5,504 nucleotides of DNA from NCBI GenBank assembly GCA_020425835.1, contig JAGQRC010000298.1:1-5504 (forward strand), in the 5' to 3' direction. This DNA comes from Planctomycetota bacterium. Lineage in GTDB: Bacteria; Planctomycetota; UBA8108; UBA1146; JAJFFE01. Each line of letters opens with the position of its first letter. Positions within the stretch are counted from its first letter, which is position 1. The notes below the pieces were generated by a model that saw nothing but the letters and a program-made list of their open reading frames with translations, ran no database searches and was not told the origin of the DNA. Positions 1 through 5,356 of this stretch are shown in pieces. The position numbers were made by a program, and so were the translations under genes.

Positions 1-1158
1 GGCCTTCGAGTCTTGCTCCGGAGGCTGCGCGAGCAGTTCCGCGAAGACTCGGGAGCGGACGTCGTGATCGAGCTTCCTCAACATGTCCGGGTTGTCCCGT
101 AGGAACTGGATGGCGCGTTCGCGGCCTTGGCCGAGCCGGTCTCCCTCGATCGAGAACCAAGTGCCCGACTTCTTGACCAGGCCGAGATCCACGCCGAAGT
201 CCACGAGCTCGCCGGTGGTGCAAATCCCGCGATCGAACACGATGTCGAATTCCGCACGACGAAACGGCGGGGCGAGCTTGTTCTTGACGATCTTGGCCGC
301 GCAGCGGTTCCCCGACACGTCGCCCTCACTCTTGATCGAGCCGATACGACGGATGTCGACCCTGACCGATGAGTAGAACTTCAGGGCACGCCCCCCGGAC
401 GTGGTCTCGGGGCTCCCGAACATGACACCGACCTTCTCACGGATCTGGTTGATGAACACCACACACGTGTTGGATCGGTGAATGACGCCCGTGAGCTTTC
501 GAAGCGCTTGCGACATGAGCCGCGCTTGCAGCCCAACGTGCGCATCCCCCATGTTTCCCTCGAGTTCCGCTCGCGGCACCAACGCCGCGACCGAGTCGAT
601 CACGACTACGTCGACGGCGGAGCTCGAGACCAGCATCTCGGCGATCTCCAGGGCCTGCTCTCCCGAGTCCGGTTGGGAAACGAGGAGGTTGTCGAGATCG
701 ACCCCGAGTTTCTGGGCGTAGATCGGATCGAGCGCATGCTCCGCATCAATGAACGCAGCGACGCCTCCGCCCCTCTGGGCGTTCGCGATCACGTGCAGCG
801 TCAGCGTCGTCTTACCCGACGACTCTGGGCCGTAGACCTCGACGACGCGCGATCGGGGGAAGCCACCGATTCCCAGTGCCTGATCGATCGCGATCGATCC
901 CGTCGAGATCGTGTCGACTCGGCGCGCGCCCTGCTCGCCGAGGTACATGATCGATCCCTGTCCGCAGCGTTTGTGGATCTGCTGCAACGCGAAATCGAGG
1001 GCCTGCTTCCTCTGCGGGTCGAGGCGTCCACCCTCCTTGGAGTCCTTCGTCGTGGCCGGCTTCGTTTCGGCCTTGGTCGACTCCGTCGGGTCCTTCTCCC
1101 CGGGCTTGGAATCGTCCTTGGTCACCGTCGCCGTCGAGCCTTTGGCGCGTTGATTCAA
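1..1158 (-). CDS. recA: RecA recombinase, with N-terminal extension; 3' end beyond the window
   Basis: RecA forms the ATP-dependent filament on single-stranded DNA that carries out homologous strand exchange and triggers LexA-type self-cleavage in the SOS response. The 386 residues visible align with E. coli RecA at a constant offset of 44: Walker A GPESSGKT at 110-117, the catalytic glutamate in DAEHALDP at E140, Walker [11 protein letters not shown] at 184-193, loop L1 [10 protein letters not shown], and loop L2 region [16 protein letters not shown] at 247-262. The C-terminal domain is present to about the equivalent of E. coli residue 342, and no stop is reached. The start is TTG at 1158, preceded by AGAGGA (1173-1168) with 9-nt spacing and overlapping the upstream stop as TTGA. 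The only other usable start before the RecA core is a GTG at codon 12, with no clear ribosome site. The first 44 or so residues are an extra K/T/E/D/S-rich tail. The usual FGKGSIM is CGQGSIM here. Identity is certain; the exact start is likely. Confidence 0.97.
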   Translation of the reverse strand, partial: MNQRAKGSTATVTKDDSKPGEKDPTESTKAETKPATTKDSKEGGRLDPQRKQALDFALQQIHKRCGQGSIMYLGEQGARRVDTISTGSIAIDQALGIGGFPRSRVVEVYGPESSGKTTLTLHVIANAQRGGGVAAFIDAEHALDPIYAQKLGVDLDNLLVSQPDSGEQALEIAEMLVSSSAVDVVVIDSVAALVPRAELEGNMGDAHVGLQARLMSQALRKLTGVIHRSNTCVVFINQIREKVGVMFGSPETTSGGRALKFYSSVRVDIRRIGSIKSEGDVSGNRCAAKIVKNKLAPPFRRAEFDIVFDRGICTTGELVDFGVDLGLVKKSGTWFSIEGDRLGQGRERAIQFLRDNPDMLRKLDHDVRSRVFAELLAQPPEQDSKA

Positions 1159-1574
1159 TTCTGTTCGTCCTCTCGTGAGTGCTGAGGGGTGCCCTCCTCG
1201 GGAACTTCGGTCGAGCCCGAAGTCCCCTCGCCCTCCCGGATCAACCGCTCCGAAAGCTTGGTGGTTCGATACCCGTCCGGCTGGTCGGGATCCGAAACTC
1301 CTTCCACGAGCACGTGCCGCATCCTCGCCTCGAGCCGGCGAGGATCAGCGGCATAGGGAATGTCGTGGATGAGTGAAACCTGGTAGGGAGTCAGGCGGGC
1401 ACCCTCCCGTCGCAGGAAACTCACCTTGGCCCGCGCCGCTTCTGCCGGTGTGTAGGCACGAGGCGCGGAGGAGCAGCCGAAGGGCGAACACATCAGGATC
1501 GCGACCAAGAAGGATCGGGCCAACCGATGGCCGACCCGCGCCCGGTGCGACCAGCGCACCAATGGTCGATTCAC
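1155..1574 (-). CDS. Small putative lipoprotein, function unknown, first gene of the recA operon
   Basis: A 139-residue protein I do not recognise. The GTG start at 1574 follows a strong ribosome site, GGAGAGGGGAG (1593-1583), by 8 nt. The N-terminus has an arginine-rich stretch (residues 3-20), a hydrophobic core FLVAILM (22-28) and then SPFGCSS with C34 as a possible lipidation site; the proline at -3 is not typical of a lipobox, so a simple signal peptide or membrane anchor is also possible. The body (about 38-105) includes [20 protein letters not shown] and a [21 protein letters not shown] segment and is predicted mostly helical; the C-terminal 30 residues are acidic, polar and probably disordered. 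Its stop TGA (1157-1155) overlaps the recA TTG start, so the two are probably translated together. A near-consensus promoter and a structured leader lie upstream. The frame stays open to 1781 but that part lies across the promoter and lacks signal-peptide logic. Confidence 0.72.
   Translation of the reverse strand: MNRPLVRWSHRARVGHRLARSFLVAILMCSPFGCSSAPRAYTPAEAARAKVSFLRREGARLTPYQVSLIHDIPYAADPRRLEARMRHVLVEGVSDPDQPDGYRTTKLSERLIREGEGTSGSTEVPEEGTPQHSREDEQN
1200..1227 (-). other. 11-bp RNA stem-loop just upstream of the recA start
   Basis: Within the 3' end of the lipoprotein gene the minus-strand RNA can form an uninterrupted 11-bp stem (1227-1217 with 1210-1200; ten Watson-Crick pairs and one G-U) closed by a 6-nt loop GCUCGA. 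It ends about 27 nt upstream of the recA AGAGGA ribosome site. A smaller GAGGG-CAC-CCCTC hairpin follows directly (1196-1184). There is no U-tract, so it is not a standard intrinsic terminator; it could slow ribosomes, protect mRNA or influence coupling into recA. It may also be chance structure in GC-rich coding sequence. Confidence 0.4.
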
Positions 1575-1584
1575 GTCGTGTGCT

Positions 1585-1632
1585 CCCCTCTCCGGGATCG
1601 TTCGCGCGGTGTCCGAGGGGAAGAAGCCCCTC
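1585..1632 (-). promoter_or_regulatory. Leader hairpin with an alternative pairing to the ribosome binding site
   Basis: In the predicted leader the minus strand reads GAGGGGCTTCTTCCCCTC (1632-1615), a perfect 6-bp stem with a 6-nt loop. The same GAGGGG hexamer recurs inside the ribosome binding site of the lipoprotein gene (1590-1585). The CCCCTC arm (1620-1615) can therefore pair either with its own hairpin partner or with the ribosome site, where one more U-A and one U-G pair are available. The sequence shows the complementarity; that it acts as a translational switch is inference. Confidence 0.35.
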
Positions 1633-1683
1633 TGCGCAACCGCGAGAATCGAATCTTGGGCAGGCGCCAGGCATTTCGCCGGC

Positions 1684-1712
1684 ATTGTCGCCCGGACGAG
1701 GGGAGTTGTCAA
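1684..1712 (-). promoter_or_regulatory. Near-consensus sigma-70 promoter for the lipoprotein-recA operon
   Basis: On the minus strand a perfect -35 hexamer TTGACA (1712-1707) is followed after exactly 17 bases by GACAAT (1689-1684), four of six matches to the TATAAT -10. Transcription would start near 1677, giving a leader of about 100 nt before the GTG at 1574. Placement in the only sizeable gap between cupin and lipoprotein genes supports it. I found no CTGT-N8-ACAG, GAAC-N4-GTTC or GTTC-N7-GTTC LexA-type box overlapping it. Confidence 0.65.
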
Positions 1713-1753
1713 AAGGGGAGGCTCGACGTCGCGCCGTCGTGGAAAGAACGCTC

Positions 1754-1785
1754 CGAGGTGCAGAGGACCGCGAACAGCCACCTCG
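1754..1785 (-). terminator. Weak candidate terminator after the cupin gene
   Basis: A 7-bp inverted repeat, CGAGGTG (1785-1779) and CACCTCG (1760-1754) on the minus strand, encloses an 18-nt loop, starts 14 nt past the cupin stop and is followed a few bases later by TTCTTT. The loop is long and the U-tract is broken, so it is at best a weak intrinsic terminator. Confidence 0.25.
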
Positions 1786-1799
1786 CGCGCGCCGAATCA

Positions 1800-2381
1800 T
1801 CAGAAACGAGGGTGGAAATTCTGCGTCGACGTGTTCCCTTGCTGGTAGCGAAGACTGATCTCGACGACGGCGTCCATCACTCGAAGCTCGATCTGCTGGA
1901 GCGCTTCGTATCCGGCTTCGTTTTCGAGCCCCATTGTCTCGTCGATCTGCTCGCTGATGTACCCGGCGAGGTCGAAGAGTCGAATGATGACCTGAAGCGC
2001 AGTAGAGACGTCCAGGTCGTCCGGTATCGAGGCGATCATATCCTCGAGATCGTGGATCGACGCACGGTCGTCCGAAACGGCGAACTCCGGCGCGAACTGC
2101 TCGATCGTGATTCCCCGCAAGACGGTCGAGGAGACGTTCTCGACGTAGTGGCGACGGCCAGCGGGCACGAACACGACATCGCCCTGCGAAACGTCCCTCG
2201 TGATGTCGCCGACCGTGATTCTCCCCGAACCTTCGATGATCAGGTCGAGCTCATGCGAATCATCGTGCTGGTGCGCGATGGTCGCCTCACCGGGCCCGAG
2301 TTCGAACTCCCAGGACCCGCGGACGGACGCCTCGGCTGGAGCCTCGAAGTCCGGATGGTATTTCCACTGCTGAATACGCAC
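1800..2381 (-). CDS. Metal-binding cupin-domain protein with helical C-terminal extension
   Basis: A 193-residue cytosolic protein with no signal peptide. Both cupin motifs fit perfectly: motif 1, G-X5-HXH-X4-E-X6-G, is GEATIAHQHDDSHELDLIIEG (residues 31-51), and motif 2, G-X5-PXG-X2-H-X3-N, is GDVVFVPAGRRHYVEN (67-82). H37, H39, E44 and H78 should bind one divalent metal in a beta-barrel. The barrel ends near residue 102; residues about 110-180 are an acidic, mostly helical region (e.g. VSTALQVIIRLFDLAGYISEQI) that I do not recognise and that single-domain cupins usually lack. The GTG start at 2381 follows GGGAG by 8 nt and leads straight into the barrel; upstream in-frame sequence up to 2585 runs into the tRNA and is not protein-like. 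Single-barrel cupins include dioxygenases, isomerases and ligand-binding regulators, so the reaction is unknown. A possible promoter lies at 2447-2419. Confidence 0.85.
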   Translation of the reverse strand: MRIQQWKYHPDFEAPAEASVRGSWEFELGPGEATIAHQHDDSHELDLIIEGSGRITVGDITRDVSQGDVVFVPAGRRHYVENVSSTVLRGITIEQFAPEFAVSDDRASIHDLEDMIASIPDDLDVSTALQVIIRLFDLAGYISEQIDETMGLENEAGYEALQQIELRVMDAVVEISLRYQQGNTSTQNFHPRF

Positions 2382-2418
2382 AGGCAGCTCTCCCAGCGGG
2401 GATACCTCTCCCCTCCCA

Positions 2419-2447
2419 AGACTAGGCTGCCGAGGAGATCCGGGCAA
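2419..2447 (-). promoter_or_regulatory. Candidate promoter for the cupin gene
   Basis: The minus strand carries TTGCCC (2447-2442), 17 bases, then TAGTCT (2424-2419): four of six and three of six matches to sigma-70 hexamers at ideal spacing. Transcription would start near 2412, about 30 nt before the GTG at 2381. The match is modest and could be chance; the alternative is readthrough from the tRNA transcript. Confidence 0.3.
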
Positions 2448-2528
2448 ACCGCCTGTCGCAAAGCCCTCCCTGGAAGCGCCTTGCAGCGACCGACCCGAGA
2501 CGATGGCGGGGATGTGGAGGACTGACCA

Positions 2529-2552
2529 GCGCTCTCGCGTTCTCCGAGGCGC
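2529..2552 (-). terminator. Hairpin downstream of the tRNA, possible terminator or processing site
   Basis: Twenty-one bases past the tRNA CCA end, the minus strand can fold GCGC plus CTCG (2552-2545) onto CGAG, a bulged A, and GCGC (2537-2529), with a 7-nt loop. It is GC-rich and stable but has no following U-tract, so termination is uncertain; it might instead mark the 3' trailer of the tRNA precursor. Confidence 0.25.
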
Positions 2553-2573
2553 CGCCCGACTGGAAAGCGGGAA

Positions 2574-2650
2574 TGGTGGGCCCACTAGGACTTGAACCTA
2601 GGACCGGCAGGTTATGAGCCCGCTGCTCTAACCGACTGAGCTATGGGCCC
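2574..2650 (-). tRNA. tRNA with CAU anticodon, tRNA-Ile2 or elongator tRNA-Met
   Basis: A complete 77-nt tRNA. The acceptor stem GGGCCCA/TGGGCCC pairs fully, the D-stem is GCTC/GAGC, the anticodon stem GCGGG/CCTGC carries loop CTCATAA with anticodon CAT, and the T-stem CTAGG/CCTAG carries loop TTCAAGT. The discriminator is A and CCA is encoded. It is not the initiator tRNA: the first acceptor pair is G-C and the three G-C anticodon-stem pairs of fMet are absent. The C4-G69 and C5-G68 pairs and the TTCAAGT T-loop match E. coli tRNA-Ile2, whose C34 is changed to lysidine by TilS to read AUA, better than E. coli tRNA-Met; I lean to Ile2 without certainty. The 5' 10 bases are also the end of the HtrA-like gene, so the two are probably transcribed together and separated by RNase P. 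Confidence 0.95.
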
Positions 2651-3882
2651 CCAGGTTTCTTCGCTGGCTCCGGCGCTCCTCGATCGGATGCGTCTCGTCC
2701 CCCGCCTTCGGAGTCGGTGGGTGCCAGGGCGGTTCGGGAGGCGATGGTCGCGGTCCCGACGCGGACATCGTTCAGGGAAGGCCTCGCGGGGTCGTACTCG
2801 AAGTACGAGAAGGTCAATCGCTCCCCGATCGTTCCATACTCGACGATCTCGGTGAACCAGCTCAAGTCTTCGTAGCTTCGAAAGACGCGGTCCTTCGCGC
2901 CGACCACGACGTGGCCGACCCGAAGGCCGGCGCGCGCAGCCGGGCCGTCCGGATGAACCCAGGTGATGACCGCGGCGTGGCGCTGCGGATCCCCGATGCA
3001 GAGCTGACTGAAACTGGCAGGACGGAATCGGATCCCGATCGCGCCACGGTCCACCGATCCGCAACGGGTCAGCTCCGCGCAAATCAGGCTGAGTAGGTCC
3101 GCGGGGATCGCGAGCACATCGCCACGAAGTCCACTGGTTTCGACGGATCCGAGGTTGGCATGAGTCCCGGCGGGTGGACCGATGGCCGCCCGATCCGGGT
3201 CCAGCTCGAATGCCAACATCCCGATGAGGTTTCCGTGGGTGTCGCAGAGCAGGCCACCGACGTTCCCGCCTCGCATCTCGATATTGGTCCGAATCGCACG
3301 AGGGAACGCGAACCCTTCCGCCCGAATCTCGACACGTTGTCGCAGATGCGTGACCAGGCCCGTGTGAATCGTCTCGTGTCCGAGGGCGAGAACGGTCGAT
3401 CCGATCTCCAACCCTTCATCCCAGGTGCGGGCGATGCGCCGAGGTCGCAAGGTCTTCGGAGGATCGTCCATTCGGATCAGCGTCACACCGGTGTAGCCAT
3501 CCGTCGCAACCAGAGAGGCGGCGTGGAGCGATCCATCGAAGAGTTCGACTTCGAGCTGAACTTCCCCGTCGGGATGGATCGGCTGTGGCAGCCCACCGCG
3601 GAGGAGGGTCACCACCAACCCATCTCGACTCCAGACGATCCCGGACAACGCGACGAGACTGCGCTTCTCGAACGCGACGGTGACCCCACTTCCCTCGGTC
3701 GGGCGGAAACGCTCCGAGATCGCGATCCCGACGACCTGCGGTCGAACGCGCTTGGCCAGCCGCTTCGGCCCCTCGGACCAGTTGTCACCCTGGGGCGCCG
3801 CGACCAACGGACCGAAACAGACCGCAGACGCGATGACCCAGCCGGCCACCAGCGCGCGGACAACTCGCCGCGCGGGTTCCAT
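2641..3882 (-). CDS. Exported HtrA/DegP-like pseudoprotease with a C-terminal PDZ domain
   Basis: A 413-residue protein with a signal peptide (MEPARR n-region, hydrophobic 10-28, likely cleavage after VAA at 27-29), a chymotrypsin-fold domain (about 45-265) and one PDZ domain (about 280-365, with HPDGPAARAGLRVGHVVVGA at 310-329). The fold follows HtrA/DegP, but each catalytic site is altered: the TNNH stretch is TLLR (R95 for His), the D-[LI]-A motif is YTGVTLI (G132 for Asp), and GNSGG is GNVGG (V208 for Ser). Peptidase activity is therefore not expected; a binding, sensing or scaffold role in the periplasm is inferred. The C-terminal tail (about 385-413) is polar and proline/glycine-rich. 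The ATG at 3882 has AGAAGG five nt upstream and gives a clean signal peptide; an in-frame TTG at 3945 lacks a ribosome site. It follows the sigma/anti-sigma pair after 81 bases, and its last 10 bases, including the TAG stop, lie inside the tRNA. Confidence 0.85.
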   Translation of the reverse strand: MEPARRVVRALVAGWVIASAVCFGPLVAAPQGDNWSEGPKRLAKRVRPQVVGIAISERFRPTEGSGVTVAFEKRSLVALSGIVWSRDGLVVTLLRGGLPQPIHPDGEVQLEVELFDGSLHAASLVATDGYTGVTLIRMDDPPKTLRPRRIARTWDEGLEIGSTVLALGHETIHTGLVTHLRQRVEIRAEGFAFPRAIRTNIEMRGGNVGGLLCDTHGNLIGMLAFELDPDRAAIGPPAGTHANLGSVETSGLRGDVLAIPADLLSLICAELTRCGSVDRGAIGIRFRPASFSQLCIGDPQRHAAVITWVHPDGPAARAGLRVGHVVVGAKDRVFRSYEDLSWFTEIVEYGTIGERLTFSYFEYDPARPSLNDVRVGTATIASRTALAPTDSEGGGRDASDRGAPEPAKKPGGP

Positions 3883-3963
3883 CCGCGCCTTCTGCTGACT
3901 CGTGCGTGTCGTCACTCTCACTGGTCTCGGTCCCGTCCCCCCCAAACGAACTCAGCGGTCGGG

Positions 3964-4518
3964 CTACATGCTGAACTGAGAATCGCCACCCTTGTCGACT
4001 CGGATGAAACCCGCAGCCAATGGCGGATCGACGGGAAGCATCATCGTGTCCGCTGGCCACTCGATCTGGTCCTGGACCCCGTCGACTCGCGGATCGAACC
4101 GCGAGCCGGCGGCACTCGTCCACTTCGCCTCCTCGAGGCGACCGTCGCTGCGCAAACCCATGACGAGGGCCAAACCGAGCACCGCCGTCACGCCGACCGC
4201 TACCGCTCTCCTACGAAGGTGGCGGCGACCCCGAGCCAATGGAGTCGGCTCGCGCCGAACCCGGCTCATCACCGACCGTGTAAAGACCTCGTTCGTCGTC
4301 GGCGCCGGTATCTCCCGAAACGTCTCGAACAACTCGACGAGGCCGAACTCCGCCGTCGCCTGACGCTCACACCGGTCGCAAGTCGCCACGTGTCGTCGCA
4401 CCCACGACGGCCGTCGCACCGGTCGGGCGTTCCGCTCGACCCAGCGTTGAACCGACTCGCAGTTGTCGTCGAACCGGGGCCTTCGATGCCGCATCGCTTC
4501 GCGTGACTTCCTCTTCAC
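3964..4518 (-). CDS. Membrane-bound zinc-binding anti-sigma factor
   Basis: Anti-sigma factors of this type hold their ECF sigma factor inactive at the inner membrane until a signal releases it. The 184-residue product has an N-terminal cytosolic domain with the zinc anti-sigma signature H-X3-C-X2-C (H43, C47, C50) and an earlier cysteine C20 in the expected helical region. One transmembrane segment (about 105-122, AVAVGVTAVLGLALVMGL) follows an arginine-rich stretch (96-104), which puts the N-terminus inside and the last 60 or so residues in the periplasm; that outer part has no recognised sensor domain. The GTG at 4518 overlaps the sigma stop as GTGA, which suggests coupled translation; an ATG at 4494 (176 residues) is the main alternative, with AGAGGA rather far upstream. 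Its partner is almost certainly the adjacent sigma factor. Site-1 or site-2 protease cleavage sites cannot be judged from sequence. Confidence 0.85.
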   Translation of the reverse strand: MKRKSREAMRHRRPRFDDNCESVQRWVERNARPVRRPSWVRRHVATCDRCERQATAEFGLVELFETFREIPAPTTNEVFTRSVMSRVRREPTPLARGRRHLRRRAVAVGVTAVLGLALVMGLRSDGRLEEAKWTSAAGSRFDPRVDGVQDQIEWPADTMMLPVDPPLAAGFIRVDKGGDSQFSM

Positions 4519-5267
4519 AGCTCGACCGAGTAACCGGCCGACTCCCATTCTTCCCGGAACAACTGCCTCGCTCGGTGGAGACGCCAACGTACGGTGGCGT
4601 GGTTCCAGTCTGCAATGTCCGCGATCTCCTTCGAGGTGAATCCCTCGAAATCGCGAAGGACGATCAGCATCCGGTACTTCGGGGGCACTCGCTCCAGGAT
4701 CCTACGGACCCGCTCTCGGGTCTCGACCAGCGACGGGGCGCGCCCCGCGACCTCTCGGTATTCGAACTCACCGTGTGGCGTTCCCGTCAGCTTCCAAGGA
4801 ACGACTCTCCGCCGTCGACGGAGTGCATCGATCGCCAGGTGCACGACGATCCGGTAGAACCACGTGTAGAACCGATGAGCTGGGTCGTAGCGATCCAAAC
4901 TCCGGTACACTCGCAAGAACGACTCCTGCGCCACGTCCCGAGCGATCTCCGGGTCCGAGATCAGCCCTCGAGCGATCCACACGGCACGCTCCTGGTACTT
5001 CTCGACGAGCTTCTCGAACGCCGAATGGTCTCCGCAACGCGCGCGCTCCACCCACACACGATCTTCGTTCGCGCTCCGTTCGCTCGCCTCGTCATCCCGG
5101 ACCTCGCCCTTGGACCGAGCGACTTCGCCGTCACGACGGAGCCGAAGACGCCCCACGACATCGTCACGGTCCGGACGTTCGGGATCCCGTTGGAATCGGC
5201 GTGCGACCAAACCCGCTCCTCTCGCTCCCGACCGGAGCCGTCGCGCCACGTACGTGTCGAATCCCAC
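4515..5267 (-). CDS. ECF-family sigma-70 factor
   Basis: An alternative sigma factor that directs RNA polymerase to stress promoters. Region 2 spans about residues 75-154 (GDHSAFEKLVEKYQERAV, then DVAQESFLRVYRSL with the conserved DxxQE at 111-115, and the tryptophan-containing FYTWFYRIVVHLAIDALRRR of the -10 binding helix). Region 4 spans about 184-240, with PPKYRMLIVLRDFEGFTSKEIADIA and the recognition helix HATVRWRLHRARQLF. Regions 1.1 and 3 are absent, as expected for ECF factors. With the GTG at 5267 the protein is 250 residues, longer than the usual 170-210, because of an Arg/Asp-rich N-terminal stretch of 70 residues. In-frame GTG codons at 5156, 5057 and 5051 are alternatives; none has a strong ribosome site. 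The stop overlaps the anti-sigma GTG by 4 nt. A candidate self-regulated promoter lies upstream. Confidence 0.9.
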   Translation of the reverse strand: MGFDTYVARRLRSGARGAGLVARRFQRDPERPDRDDVVGRLRLRRDGEVARSKGEVRDDEASERSANEDRVWVERARCGDHSAFEKLVEKYQERAVWIARGLISDPEIARDVAQESFLRVYRSLDRYDPAHRFYTWFYRIVVHLAIDALRRRRRVVPWKLTGTPHGEFEYREVAGRAPSLVETRERVRRILERVPPKYRMLIVLRDFEGFTSKEIADIADWNHATVRWRLHRARQLFREEWESAGYSVEL

Positions 5268-5310
5268 GTATCTTATCCGCGAGTCGGCGAGTGGCCAGCA
5301 TTCTGGGAAG

Positions 5311-5340
5311 GTCGAGCCCCACGAGAGCGCCGGAGGTTCC
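5311..5340 (-). promoter_or_regulatory. Candidate ECF-type promoter upstream of the sigma gene
   Basis: The minus strand has GGAACCT at 5340-5334, matching the GGAAC-type -35 element that many ECF sigma factors recognise at their own genes, then 18 bases and TCGAC (5315-5311) as a loose -10. It sits in the gap between the aminotransferase stop (5357) and the GTG at 5267, giving a leader of about 40 nt. GGAACC also lies in a CCGGA-ACC-TCCGG palindrome. The -10 is weak, so this is suggestive only. Confidence 0.3.
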
Positions 5341-5356
5341 GGTCTTCGCGGGTCGG

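Noticed and set aside
478..1185. Plus-strand frame opposite recA
   Set aside because: RecA on the other strand is certain and this frame is an arginine/leucine-rich shadow.
1575..1781. Extension of the lipoprotein frame to 1781
   Set aside because: It would run through the TTGACA-N17-GACAAT promoter and the strong ribosome site before the GTG at 1574, and would bury the signal-like segment in mid-protein.
1741..1790. Two GTTC elements on the minus strand as a LexA-like box
   Set aside because: Their spacing is over 20 bases, far from the known GTTC-N7-GTTC or GAAC-N4-GTTC arrangements.
1527..2525. Long plus-strand open frame opposite the cupin and leader
   Set aside because: It is antisense to a cupin with two perfect motifs, crosses the promoter region and has arginine-rich, motif-free sequence typical of a shadow frame in GC-rich DNA.
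3883..3945. TTG start at 3945 for the HtrA-like protein, running through a 7-G tract (3943-3937) that could slip
   Set aside because: No ribosome site precedes it, and the ATG at 3882 has AGAAGG plus a clean signal peptide. The G-tract then lies in non-coding sequence.
3160..4506. Plus-strand frame of 448 codons opposite the HtrA-like and anti-sigma genes
   Set aside because: It has no recognisable domain and spans two well-supported minus-strand genes and the gap between them; length comes from codon bias.
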